64,000 nt of DNA from Pseudomonas fluorescens. Lineage in GTDB: Bacteria > Pseudomonadota > Gammaproteobacteria > Pseudomonadales > Pseudomonadaceae. Of this stretch, positions 9,280 through 17,145 are shown one piece after another. Where the stretch lies: positions 326,244 through 390,243 of the forward strand of contig NZ_JAGGOG010000002.1 of assembly GCF_018614655.1 (NCBI RefSeq), in the 5' to 3' direction. How positions within the stretch are numbered: position 1 is the first letter of the stretch; each line of letters begins with the position of its first letter. The translations under genes and the position numbers were made by a program. Under the pieces are notes generated by a model. The model made no database searches. It was not told the origin of the DNA and was given only the letters and a program-made list of their open reading frames with translations.

Positions 9280-9366
9280 ATGGCACAGACAAAACCGATT
9301 GACCCACAGGATTTGGTGAAGTGGTTGGTGGCGCTGCGACGGGCGATCAATCGCCGGGACCTCTAA
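9280..9366 (+). CDS. Possible small basic protein, 28 residues
   Basis: A short frame begins ATG at 9280 with a well-spaced ribosome-binding site (GAGGGA, 9267-9272, 7 bases upstream). It encodes MAQTKPIDPQDLVKWLVALR plus eight further, mostly charged residues, ending at TAA 9364-9366. The Trp/Leu-rich amphipathic stretch and basic tail resemble small membrane-associated peptides. It is too short to recognise and could be chance; the spacing of the ribosome site is the only positive evidence. Confidence 0.35.
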   Translation: MAQTKPIDPQDLVKWLVALRRAINRRDL

Positions 9367-9398
9367 ACTGACGGAGGTCCAATGGGGAAGCGGGCTTG

Positions 9399-9488
9399 TG
9401 TGGGAGCGGGCTTGCTCGCGAATGCGGTGGGTCAGACAACACATCTGCTGACGGATACACCGCCTTCGCGAGCAAGCCAGCTCCCACA
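9399..9488. repeat. REP pair (REPIN-like), family with core GGGAGCGGGCTTGCTCGCGAA
   Basis: Two inverted copies of a REP sequence (TGTGGGAGCGGGCTTGCTCG and its imperfect complement ending CAGCTCCCACA) flank about 45 bases. The same family recurs at 37543-37640 and, diverged, at 20945-21033, with a lone half near 5995-6018. It is non-coding and typical of fluorescent pseudomonads. Confidence 0.75.
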
Positions 9489-9510
9489 TTTTTGATCGTA
9501 TTCCAACCAT

Positions 9511-9545
9511 AAAAAACGCCGACGCTGTATTAGCCGTCGGCGTTT
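9511..9545 (-). terminator. Rho-independent terminator of metQ
   Basis: An AACGCCGACG / CGTCGGCGTT stem with a short loop is followed, on the minus strand, by a run of T residues (A6 on the plus strand at 9511-9516). It lies 28 bases beyond the metQ stop codon. Confidence 0.85.
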
Positions 9546-9572
9546 AAACCTTGAAGGGGTTTTGGAGTTCGA

Positions 9573-10355
9573 TCAGAACGCCGGCACGACCGCGCCGTTG
9601 TACTTCTTCTCGATAAACGCTTTCACTTCCGGGCTGGTCAGGGCCTTGGCCAGCTTCTGGATGGCGTCGCTGTTCTTGTTGTCCGGACGGGCCACCAGGA
9701 AGTTCACGTACGGCGATTTGGCGTCTTCGATGATCAGCGCATCCTTGGCTGGGTTCAGGCCAGCTTCCAGGGCGTAGTTGGTGTTGATCATGTCCAGGTC
9801 AACCTGGTCCAGGACCCGTGGCAACAGGGCCGATTCCAGTTCCTTGAACTTCAGGTTTTTCGGGTTGCTGGCAATGTCTTTCGGCGTAGCCAGGGCATTG
9901 GTCGGGTCTTTCAGGGTGATCACACCCGCCTTCTGCAGCAGCAAGAGTGCGCGCCCGCTGTTGCTGCCTTCGTTCGGGATCGCTACGGTGGCGCCGTCTT
10001 TCAGCTCTGAAATATTTTTAATCTTTTTCGAATAACCACCGAAAGGTTCAACGTGCACACCGACCACGGTGACCAGGTTAGTGCCTTTGCCCTTGTTGAA
10101 GTTTTCCAGGTACGGCAGGGTCTGGAAGTAGTTGGCATCCAGACGCTTCTCGGCCACTTGCACGTTCGGTTGTACGTAGTCGGTGAAGACCTTGATCTCC
10201 AGGTCAACGCCTTCTTTGGCCAGGGTCGGTTTGACCAGCTCAAGGATCTCCGCGTGCGGGACCGGAGTGGCCGCAACGACCAGTTTCTCGTTGGCCTGGG
10301 CGATGCCAGCAGTCAGGGCAGCCGCCAGTGCGGTAAACAACAGAACCTTTTTCAT
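9573..10355 (-). CDS. metQ: MetQ/NlpA-family substrate-binding protein
   Basis: Periplasmic binding protein of 260 residues for D/L-methionine-type ligands. The signal peptide (MKKVLLFTALAAALTAGIAQA) is a normal Sec signal without a lipobox Cys, so the protein should be soluble rather than lipid-anchored. The fold markers are VAATPVPHAEILE, VFTDYVQPN, the ligand-pocket segment IPNEGSNSGRALLLL and DMINTNYALEAGL. No metN or metI gene is in the window, so it is an orphan binding protein working with a transporter elsewhere. Beside a sigma-54 activator and within a sulfur-rich neighbourhood it plausibly belongs to the sulfur-limitation regulon. A terminator follows directly. Confidence 0.88.
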   Translation of the reverse strand: MKKVLLFTALAAALTAGIAQANEKLVVAATPVPHAEILELVKPTLAKEGVDLEIKVFTDYVQPNVQVAEKRLDANYFQTLPYLENFNKGKGTNLVTVVGVHVEPFGGYSKKIKNISELKDGATVAIPNEGSNSGRALLLLQKAGVITLKDPTNALATPKDIASNPKNLKFKELESALLPRVLDQVDLDMINTNYALEAGLNPAKDALIIEDAKSPYVNFLVARPDNKNSDAIQKLAKALTSPEVKAFIEKKYNGAVVPAF

Positions 10356-10504
10356 GCAGTGTCCTTCTCGAAAATCCGGGGCGTCAGCGACGGCCGCTTC
10401 TTATGTGGTGTGCCAGCGAATTGCTATCGCGGCGTGGAACGGACAATACCGAGATTTTTTATTCCCGAACAATATCTTTTATTCACTTTGATATTCCATT
10501 TTGC

Positions 10505-11437
10505 TCATACAGACGCCAACCCTTCCAATAGACGCTTCAACGCGCGGCGCTCGGCGTCGGTGCCGTGATTGAGGATCTGCCGGGCCTGGTGTTCGATCTG
10601 CGCCAGCGACGGTGGGCTCACCGGCAAATTCAGATGCTCCGGCAAGATTTCATCGCCACTGCTGACCAGCAACGCAAAGTGAATGACGTTTTCCAGCTCG
10701 CGGGTATTGCCCGGCCAACTGTGGTGTTCCAGCACTCGCTGAGCCGCATCGCTGATCAGCGGCACAGGCAAATCCAGGCGCTGGCTGTAGATGCCGAGGA
10801 AGTACTCGGCCAGGGACAAAATGTCACCCACTCGCTCGCGCAAGGCGGGCAATTCAAGCTGGCCTTCGTTGAGGTAATGGAACAGGCGCTCATGAAATTT
10901 ACCGACCGCCACGGCCTGGGCCAGGTCGATGCTGGTGGCCGCTACCAACCGCACATCCACCGGACTGGGCTGATGAGCCCCGACGCGGGTGACTTCGTGA
11001 TTCTCCAGAGCGGCCAACAGTTTGATCTGGATCGGCAGCGGCAAGTCGCCGATTTCATCCAGGTACAGCGTGCCGCCATTGGCCGAACCGAACCAACCCG
11101 CACGACTACTGGCCGCGCCGCTATGGGCGCCAGCGGCATAACCAAACAACTCGGCGTCCGCGTAGGTGGGGCTGATGGCGCCGCAATTGACCGAGACGAA
11201 CAAGCCGGTGCGGTCACTGCCGCGGTGGATATGCCGCGCCAGCAACTCCTTGCCGCTGCCGGTTTCGCCGCGAATCAGCACCGGCAACGCACGCGGCGCC
11301 AGGCTTTCCAGGTCTTCGCGCAGTTGCCGGGAACGTGGGTCGACAAACACCAGCGCCTTGGCACGGATACTCAGGGGGCTTTTATCGGCGTCGGGAAAGG
11401 TCAGCAGCGGCTGGCCGTAGGTTTCATGCAAGCTCAT
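10505..11437 (-). CDS. Sigma-54-dependent activator (SfnR-like), degenerate GAFTGA loop
   Basis: AAA+ enhancer-binding protein of 310 residues with no N-terminal sensory domain. Walker A is GETGSGKE (57-64), Walker B LYLDEIGD (124-131), the arginine-finger region LPALRERVGD, and sensor II WPGNTRELEN. The sigma-54 contact loop reads GAHSGA at 103-108 instead of GAFTGA. The C-terminal tail after about residue 260 (QARQILNHGTDAERRALKR) has no convincing Fis-type helix-turn-helix. Receiver-less activators of this size control dimethylsulfone/sulfonate use (SfnR) in pseudomonads, and the metQ and hydrolase neighbours fit a sulfur role. Whether this copy still activates sigma-54 promoters is uncertain. 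Confidence 0.75.
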   Translation of the reverse strand: MSLHETYGQPLLTFPDADKSPLSIRAKALVFVDPRSRQLREDLESLAPRALPVLIRGETGSGKELLARHIHRGSDRTGLFVSVNCGAISPTYADAELFGYAAGAHSGAASSRAGWFGSANGGTLYLDEIGDLPLPIQIKLLAALENHEVTRVGAHQPSPVDVRLVAATSIDLAQAVAVGKFHERLFHYLNEGQLELPALRERVGDILSLAEYFLGIYSQRLDLPVPLISDAAQRVLEHHSWPGNTRELENVIHFALLVSSGDEILPEHLNLPVSPPSLAQIEHQARQILNHGTDAERRALKRLLEGLASV

Positions 11438-11485
11438 GGCAGGCTCCCGCCCACATCCGCGCAGGGACGGGGCGTTGAAGAAAAT

Positions 11486-12067
11486 TTATGCACGGCGCCG
11501 GGAGTGCTGTTCCAGGCGATTTTGCAGACGATAGAGGTAGGCGAATCCCTGTTCCCAGCGCTGGTGGCCGGACTTCACATTGATATGCCCGGCACCCGCC
11601 AGGATCCCGGCTTCGGCGCCCCAGTTACGCGCCAGCTCCACGGCCCGAGGGGCACTGACGGCGCTGTCGTTGTCGGAGCTGACAACCTGGGATGGAAACG
11701 GCAACAGGTCAGTGGGAATCGGCGAAAAGTTACGCAGGGCGGGCGCGCAGGCAGGTCGTTCGACATCAGCCGGCGCCACCAGCAAGGCACCACGCACCTG
11801 ACGCAGAAACTCCACCGGCGCGGTGGCCGCCCAGTGGGCAACCGTGATGCAGCCCAGGCTATGGGCAATCAGAATCACCGGCGTGCTGTCGGCGGCGATG
11901 GCTTCAGCCAGTGCCGCCACCCAGTCTTCGCGGCGTGGCGTCAGCCAGTCGGCCTGTTCCACGCGGGCGCTGTTGGGCAGGCTGTTCTGCCAGTGACTTT
12001 GCCAATGATCTTCTGGCGATCCTTGCCAGCCCGGCACGATCAGATAACGAATCGACTCGCTGTGCAT
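11486..12067 (-). CDS. RBBP9/YdeN-family serine hydrolase
   Basis: Small alpha/beta hydrolase of 193 residues. The first strand IRYLIVPGWQGSPEDHWQSH carries the oxyanion loop of the family. The nucleophile elbow is AHSLGC (Ser in GHSxG-like context), and a late His lies in AGHINVKSGH with Asp in SSDND. Family members are cytosolic esterases of unknown substrate. The gene precedes the sigma-54 activator by 48 bases on the same strand, so the two are probably co-transcribed. The upstream region 12120-12175 is AT-rich and may hold their promoter. Confidence 0.82.
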   Translation of the reverse strand: MHSESIRYLIVPGWQGSPEDHWQSHWQNSLPNSARVEQADWLTPRREDWVAALAEAIAADSTPVILIAHSLGCITVAHWAATAPVEFLRQVRGALLVAPADVERPACAPALRNFSPIPTDLLPFPSQVVSSDNDSAVSAPRAVELARNWGAEAGILAGAGHINVKSGHQRWEQGFAYLYRLQNRLEQHSRRRA

Positions 12068-12179
12068 GGGTCTGCCCTCCTGCAGCGTTTAACGTTGCTG
12101 ATCAGTATAGGGATGGGTCATATATTCGTTAAGGAATAAGAAGCTATTTATTAATACCCATATCGAATATATAGCACTG

Positions 12180-12270
12180 TAGCCGCTGCCGAGGCACGAG
12201 GCTGCGATGGGTTTGGTGCGGCATTCCGACGAATGCGACCCTCGAGGGCGGCGACAAGGATTGCGACGCA
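12180..12270. repeat. Single REP sequence, family with core GCCGCTGCCGAGGCACGAGG
   Basis: The 5' half of a longer palindromic element: its first 58 bases match those at 34650 almost exactly, but the closing inverted arm is missing. It is followed directly by the exbD terminator. Complete pairs of this family are at 23110, 34650 and 39065. Confidence 0.7.
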
Positions 12271-12303
12271 AAAAAAAGGCCGCACCCTGCCAAGGAGACG
12301 GCC
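12270..12303 (-). terminator. Terminator of the tonB-exbB-exbD operon
   Basis: On the minus strand a GGCCG/CGGCC-based stem is followed by eight T residues. It lies 25 bases after the exbD stop codon. Confidence 0.75.
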
Positions 12304-12327
12304 AAAAAATTGTCGAGGCTTTTGAAA

Positions 12328-12729
12328 CTAACGTGCCGTAATCACCGACAATTTGGTGATGCCTGCTCGCTCGATAGACGCCATGGCCCGGGCCACTTCG
12401 CCGTAATTCACACCATCATCGGCCTGCAGTTGCACCCGTACTTCCGGGTCCTTGGCCTTGGCCGCCTGCAGGTTGAACTCCAGCAGATTCGGCTGGATTT
12501 CGTCCTTGTTGATAAACAGTTTGCCCGCCGCATCGATGCTCACCACCAGCGGGTCTTTCTGCTCCACCGGCGCCACGGCTTCGGTCTTGGGCAAGTTGAT
12601 CGGGATCGCGTTGGTCAGCAGCGGGGCGGTGACGATAAACACCACCAGCAGCACCAGCATCACGTCCACCAGCGGTGTGACGTTGATCTCGCTCAACACC
12701 TCGTCGCTGTCTTGTGTGGAGAAGGCCAT
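12328..12729 (-). CDS. exbD: ExbD biopolymer transport protein
   Basis: Inner-membrane subunit (133 residues) of the ExbB-ExbD motor that passes proton-motive force to TonB. The single membrane segment carries the essential Asp in NVTPLVDVMLVLLVVFIV, preceded by a short cytoplasmic N-terminus. The periplasmic domain follows (INLPKTEAV, LFINKDEI). It is the third gene of tonB-exbB-exbD, one base after the exbB stop. A terminator follows. Confidence 0.92.
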   Translation of the reverse strand: MAFSTQDSDEVLSEINVTPLVDVMLVLLVVFIVTAPLLTNAIPINLPKTEAVAPVEQKDPLVVSIDAAGKLFINKDEIQPNLLEFNLQAAKAKDPEVRVQLQADDGVNYGEVARAMASIERAGITKLSVITAR

Positions 12730-12730
12730 G

Positions 12731-13456
12731 TCAGGACGCCTCCTTCACTTTCTGTGTGCCGCCCGGGGTTGCGTTCTTGTGCAGGGCCGGATGGATCAAC
12801 ACGCGGAACGAATTCTTTTGCGCCAGGCTGTAGAAGTCGTGGGCGAAGTCGTCCAGGTCGGCGGCGGTCAGCTTCAGGCGGCGCAGGAAGTAGTTGTAGA
12901 CCAACACCGCCGGCACGGCGACGGCGATCCCCACGCCGGTCGCGACCAATGCCGCACCGATAGGACCGGCCACGGTTTCCAGGCTGGCGGAACCGGCGGC
13001 ACTGATGCCTTTCAACGCTTCCATGATCCCCCACACGGTGCCGAACAAACCAATAAACGGCGAGGTGCTGCCGATACTGGCGACCACGGCCAGGCCGGTT
13101 TCCAGGGAGCGGCGCTCACGGACGATCTGCTGGCGCAAAGCGCGTTCCAAACGGTCCTGATGATTGATCGCCTGGCTCAAGTCGGCGGCGTGAGGCGCCT
13201 CGCCCACCTGAATCGCGGCATAACCGGCCTGGGCCACACGGGCAGCGGCGCCGGGTTGGGTTTCACTCAATTCGGCGGCCGCGTCGAGGCTCGATGCGGC
13301 CCAGAACTGTTTGTGGAACTTGCGATCCTGGGCCTTGAGGCGACCGAATTGCACACCCTTGAGCAGGGCCAGGCCCCAGGTGGCGACAGAAAAAACCACC
13401 AGCAGCCAGATCACCGCGCTTTCGATGGATTCAAGTGGAGATGCCAATAACGTCAT
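12731..13456 (-). CDS. exbB: ExbB biopolymer transport protein
   Basis: MotA/TolQ/ExbB-family proton channel of 241 residues. Three membrane segments are visible near residues 13-35, 140-160 and 175-195. The family signature lies in STSPFIGLFGTVWGIMEALKG with the second conserved stretch GPIGAALVATGVGIAVAVPAVL. I start at MTLLASPLESIE (13456), which has a GAGGGA ribosome site; an upstream in-frame start at 13540 would overlap tonB. The product forms the motor with ExbD and TonB encoded alongside. Confidence 0.92.
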   Translation of the reverse strand: MTLLASPLESIESAVIWLLVVFSVATWGLALLKGVQFGRLKAQDRKFHKQFWAASSLDAAAELSETQPGAAARVAQAGYAAIQVGEAPHAADLSQAINHQDRLERALRQQIVRERRSLETGLAVVASIGSTSPFIGLFGTVWGIMEALKGISAAGSASLETVAGPIGAALVATGVGIAVAVPAVLVYNYFLRRLKLTAADLDDFAHDFYSLAQKNSFRVLIHPALHKNATPGGTQKVKEAS

Positions 13457-13499
13457 GATGTGTTCCCTCGGTGTAAGCGATGTGGTGTTGAGCCCGTGC

Positions 13500-14315
13500 T
13501 CAATGAATCTTGAAGTCGATCGGTACGCTGACCCAGCCATCCTGGGCGACGTCGCCTTGCTTGGCCGGCACGAAGCTCCAGCGCTTTACGGCGGTCAATG
13601 CAGCGTCATCGAGTTGCTGGCGACCGCTGCTCTTCTGAATCTGGATCTCCCCCGGCTTGCCGCTGGCCAATACATGCACCCGTAGCAACACCGTGCCCTC
13701 CCAACCCCGGCGCTGGGCCAGTGACGGGTACTCGGGCGCCGGGTTCTTCAGGTACGCGGCGTTGGCCGAGGCCGGTGTGACCGGCGCCGGCGCGGCGGGT
13801 GCAGCCGCTGGTGCAGGCGGTGCCGGTTGCGGTGGCGCGGGCGGTTGCTCGACGGCTTTGGGTGCAGGCTTGGGCTCGGGTTTAGGGACCGGCTTGGGCT
13901 TGGGTTTCGGAATCGGTTTGGGCGGCGCCGGTTTGGCCGCCAACTCATCCACCACCGGCGGCGGCGGCTCGACCACAGGTGGCGGTGGTGGTGGCGGAAC
14001 GGGTGGCGGCGGCTCCACAACCGGGGGCGCCGGCTGGGAAAATTCGATGGTCATCGGTGGAATTTCCGGCGGCACAATCGGCAGCACCGGCGTTTCTTTC
14101 TGGCTGACCCAATAGATCACCGCGCCATGCAGCGCGAGTACGAGAATCCCCAGCAAAATCCCTTCACGCCGGCTCAAGATGCGCTTGGGGGTTCTCTGCA
14201 AACGCAACTGCCCCAACGGTACGCGGTGCGGCCGGCCAAGGTCGACCAACTCACCACCCGGTGCCTGGCGCCATAGCGCCTCTTGTGCACTGGCAGCGGT
14301 CTGGACATTGCCCAT
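13500..14315 (-). CDS. tonB: TonB energy-transducing protein
   Basis: TonB of 271 residues. A cytoplasmic extension of about 50 residues, seen also in Pseudomonas TonB1, precedes the membrane anchor (REGILLGILVLALHGAVIYW), which keeps the conserved His of the HGAV motif. A long Pro-rich rigid spacer with Lys-Pro repeats (KPKPKPVPKPEPK) follows, then the C-terminal TonB domain (EYPSLAQRRGWEGTVLLRV to the end) that binds receptor TonB boxes. First gene of the operon. No clear Fur box is visible upstream (14316-14555), where the DNA is AT-rich around 14400-14460. A TonB-dependent receptor lies 3 kb away. Confidence 0.93.
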   Translation of the reverse strand: MGNVQTAASAQEALWRQAPGGELVDLGRPHRVPLGQLRLQRTPKRILSRREGILLGILVLALHGAVIYWVSQKETPVLPIVPPEIPPMTIEFSQPAPPVVEPPPPVPPPPPPPVVEPPPPVVDELAAKPAPPKPIPKPKPKPVPKPEPKPAPKAVEQPPAPPQPAPPAPAAAPAAPAPVTPASANAAYLKNPAPEYPSLAQRRGWEGTVLLRVHVLASGKPGEIQIQKSSGRQQLDDAALTAVKRWSFVPAKQGDVAQDGWVSVPIDFKIH

Positions 14316-14555
14316 TGATTAACTCCCTACGGTCCTTAGCAAAAAAACCGACAGGCCTGCCTGAGCGGCCGTCGAGAGCTGAATCATCGGGGTCAGACGC
14401 TTATCTCTTAAAGTAACCTTTAAAGTTATACATAGACTTAAATCGAATATTAAAAATCGACACACACAGCAAAGCCACGCCGTTCGTGGGCTCGCGCCCA
14501 GGCGCTGAATTCCAATGCTCTACAGGCATAAGAAATATTCACCAAAGGCATCCAT

Positions 14556-15413
14556 TCAGCACGGATTACGCCCGCACAACTCCAGCAACTGCCGCTGTAA
14601 TGTCTGCCCCGCCGCTCCCAAGCCACTGCGCCCATATAACGCCAGGCGCACGCCCTGCACTGCCGGTAAACCACTGTCTGGCCCGAGCATCACATGCCCG
14701 GCTTGCACCACCCGTACCGGCAGCAGACTGATCCCCAGCCCCGCAGCCACTGCCGAGCAGACGCTGGCCAGGCTCGCGCTGGAATAACCGATGCGCCAAC
14801 GCCAACCGCCGACTTCCAGGTGATGGAGCATTTCATTGCGGTACAAACCGCCTACGGGAAACGCCACCAGCGGCAGTGGATCACGGCCCAGGGCCGGCGT
14901 ACGGCGACTGTCGACCCAGCACAACGGTTCCGGCCATGACGCCAGGCAGTCATCGCTGTCGCCCATCTGCTTGACCAGCAGCACATCGAATTCACCGCCG
15001 CGATACTGGCGCAGTAGCTCGGGCCCCAAACCACTGGTGACCTCCAGGCGCACCCGTGGATAAGCCACGACAAAGGCCGAGAGCAGCGGCATCAGTCTCT
15101 CGGCCGCAAAGTCCTCGGGCACACCCAGGCGCAGCACGCCACCACTTTGCTGATTGGCCATGACGTCGGCCGCTTCTTCGTGCAGCGTCAGGATCCGTCG
15201 TGCATAGGCCAACAGCCGCTCGCCCTCGGCGGTGGCGACGACGCGGCGCTGATCGCGGTCCAGCAGTACGCAGCCCAGGCCCTCCTCCAGGCGTCGAATT
15301 TGTTGGCTGACGGTGGACTGAGTCAAGTGCAGGCGCTCGGCCGCGCGAGTGAAATTGCCGCAATCAGCGACGGCGACAAAACTGCGCAACAACACGGGAT
15401 CGAACATGGGCAT
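14556..15413 (-). CDS. LysR-family transcriptional regulator
   Basis: LysR regulator of 285 residues. The N-terminal helix-turn-helix is FDPVLLRSFVAVADCGNF to TQSTVSQQIRRLEEGLG, followed by the substrate-binding domain from GVLRLGVPEDFA. Start is at MPMFDPV; a GTG 18 bases upstream is an alternative. It diverges from the deaminase-MFS pair (gap about 100 bases) and is therefore the likely regulator of those genes. Effector unknown. Confidence 0.85.
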   Translation of the reverse strand: MPMFDPVLLRSFVAVADCGNFTRAAERLHLTQSTVSQQIRRLEEGLGCVLLDRDQRRVVATAEGERLLAYARRILTLHEEAADVMANQQSGGVLRLGVPEDFAAERLMPLLSAFVVAYPRVRLEVTSGLGPELLRQYRGGEFDVLLVKQMGDSDDCLASWPEPLCWVDSRRTPALGRDPLPLVAFPVGGLYRNEMLHHLEVGGWRWRIGYSSASLASVCSAVAAGLGISLLPVRVVQAGHVMLGPDSGLPAVQGVRLALYGRSGLGAAGQTLQRQLLELCGRNPC

Positions 15414-15512
15414 CACCATTCCATTTGCCACTGGTTAGCATGGTTATATTTAATTTCAGAATACCTCGCAGGCTGCCCATACTTCACCCTTCATTGCGCC
15501 CGGAGGCTTTCC

Positions 15513-15974
15513 ATGACTGACGATAAACGCCATTTGCAGCGAGCCGTAGCGTTGGCCCGACACAACGTGGCCGATGGCGGCCGTCCGTTTGGTGCGGTAC
15601 TGACCTATAACGGCGAAGTGTTGGTGGAGGCCGTCAACGAGATCCACCTGAGCCAGGACCCCACCGCCCACGCGGAGATGCTCGCGATCCGCACGGCCAG
15701 CCAACGCTTGGGTGCCCGCCTGCAAGACTGTGTGATCTACGCCAGCGGCCAGCCCTGCCCGATGTGCTTGAGCGCGATGTACCTGAGTGGCGTATCACGG
15801 GTGGTGTTCGCCGCCAGCAATGAAGTGGCGGCGCCATTTGGCTTGTCGACCGCAGCCATTTATCAGCAACTCGCACTGCCCCTGACCGAGCAGCGCCTGG
15901 CCATCGAACATGTGCCACAGGCCGCCATGGCCACCCTTTATCACGACTGGCAGGCCTTGCATGACGCTGAATAA
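15513..15974 (+). CDS. Nucleoside/guanine deaminase (CDA superfamily)
   Basis: Zinc-dependent deaminase of 153 residues. The catalytic set is complete: TAHAEMLAIR gives the zinc His53 and proton-shuttle Glu55, and PCPMC gives zinc Cys82 and Cys85. Length and the RPFGAVL motif fit guanine deaminase/TadA-like small deaminases; a separate tadA would be expected elsewhere, so a free base or nucleoside is the likelier substrate. Start at 15513 is set by CGGAGG at 15501-15506. The frame is open upstream to 15147 but that part overlaps the LysR gene. The last 14 bases overlap the MFS gene, indicating a coupled pair. Confidence 0.85.
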   Translation: MTDDKRHLQRAVALARHNVADGGRPFGAVLTYNGEVLVEAVNEIHLSQDPTAHAEMLAIRTASQRLGARLQDCVIYASGQPCPMCLSAMYLSGVSRVVFAASNEVAAPFGLSTAAIYQQLALPLTEQRLAIEHVPQAAMATLYHDWQALHDAE

Positions 15975-17145
15975 TTCACTGGCCGGCAAACTGGCTGGCT
16001 GGGGCTTGTTGGTGGTGTTGGGGCTCAACCTGCGGCCGATCCTCAGTTCCATCAGCCCGCTGTTGGGAGAGATTCGCCTGGCCACCGGCCTGAGCTTCCA
16101 GAGCAGTGCCCTGCTCACCAGCCTGCCGGTGATCTGCATGGGCCTGGTGGCGCTGGTGGGCGTACGCGTGGAAGCGCAGTTGGGGGAACGACGAGGAATT
16201 GCCCTTGGGCTGATGATGATTCTGCTGGCATGCCTGGCACGCTGGATGTTTGGTCAGGCGGCAGCGCTGCTGGCCACTGCATTGCTCGGCGGAGCCGGCG
16301 TGGCGCTGATTCAGGCATTGGTGCCAGCAATGATCAAGCGCCAGTTTCATCAACGGGTACCGCTGGCGATGGGTGTGTATTCAGCATCGTTAATGGCCGG
16401 CGGCGGTTTGGCGGCATTGCTTAGCCCTGTGTTCGCCAGCCATTTTCAGCACTGGCAGGCAGGGCTGGGTATCTGGCTTTTACCGGCGTTGGGGGCTTTG
16501 CTGCTATGGAGCTGGCTGCCGCTGGGTGCAGCGAAAAGTCAGCAGATCACAACGCCGTTCAAAGGCCTGCGCAATCGTCGGGCGTGGTTGCTGGCGGTGT
16601 ATTTTGGCCTGATCAATTGCGGCTATATGAGCATGGTGGCGTGGCTGCCGGCCTACTTTCAGCAACTGGGTTGGGGCGTGTTGCCCAGCGGCTCGCTGCT
16701 GGCCTTCATGACGATTTTCCAGGTGATTGCCGCGCTGCTGATGCCAGCCCTGGCTCAACGAGGTGTCGACCGTCGGCCCTTGTTGGGCATCAGCCTGCTG
16801 GCCCAGGCGGCGGGCTATCTCGGCTTGCTGATGGCGCCGTTGCAACAGCCGCACCTGTGGGTGGCGCTGATCGGTTTCGGCCTTGGCGCCTGCTTTGCGC
16901 TTAGCCTGCTGCTGACCCTCGACCACCGCCGCGACCCTCGGGAAGCCGGGCAACTGGCGGCGTTTGTGCAAGGCGTAGGCTTTTTGATCAACGCCATTTC
17001 GCCGTGGCTGACCGGCTGGCTGCGCGCGCTGACCGGCAGTTTCGTCAGCGCCTGGGTGGTGTTGCTGGTGACCGTGGTGGCGATGCTGGTGGTGACCCGG
17101 GTGTTCAGCCCGGCGACCTATCGCACCGCCCCCGTGCCCGGCTAG
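15961..17145 (+). CDS. MFS transporter, CynX/NimT family
   Basis: Major facilitator protein of 394 residues with 12 predicted membrane segments. LNLRPILSSISPLLGEIR near the N-terminus is the signature of the CynX/NimT/YycB group (cyanate, 2-nitroimidazole and small aromatic transporters). Start MTLNNSLAGK at 15961 overlaps the end of the deaminase gene, so the two are probably co-expressed. A substrate related to the deaminase (a purine or pyrimidine analogue or its product) is a reasonable guess. It converges with the TonB-dependent receptor gene, overlapping by 4 bases at 17142-17145. Confidence 0.85.
   Translation: MTLNNSLAGKLAGWGLLVVLGLNLRPILSSISPLLGEIRLATGLSFQSSALLTSLPVICMGLVALVGVRVEAQLGERRGIALGLMMILLACLARWMFGQAAALLATALLGGAGVALIQALVPAMIKRQFHQRVPLAMGVYSASLMAGGGLAALLSPVFASHFQHWQAGLGIWLLPALGALLLWSWLPLGAAKSQQITTPFKGLRNRRAWLLAVYFGLINCGYMSMVAWLPAYFQQLGWGVLPSGSLLAFMTIFQVIAALLMPALAQRGVDRRPLLGISLLAQAAGYLGLLMAPLQQPHLWVALIGFGLGACFALSLLLTLDHRRDPREAGQLAAFVQGVGFLINAISPWLTGWLRALTGSFVSAWVVLLVTVVAMLVVTRVFSPATYRTAPVPG

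Noticed and set aside
10565..12139. A 524-codon plus-strand frame spanning the sigma-54 activator and hydrolase genes
   Set aside because: It crosses two well-supported minus-strand genes, has no recognisable domain and has shadow-type composition.
12731..13540. Longer ExbB starting at 13540
   Set aside because: The extra 28 residues overlap the end of tonB, have no hydrophobic or family features, and the ATG at 13456 has a good ribosome site.
14316..14555. Fur box before tonB
   Set aside because: The region is AT-rich but I could not find a convincing match to the 19-base Fur consensus.
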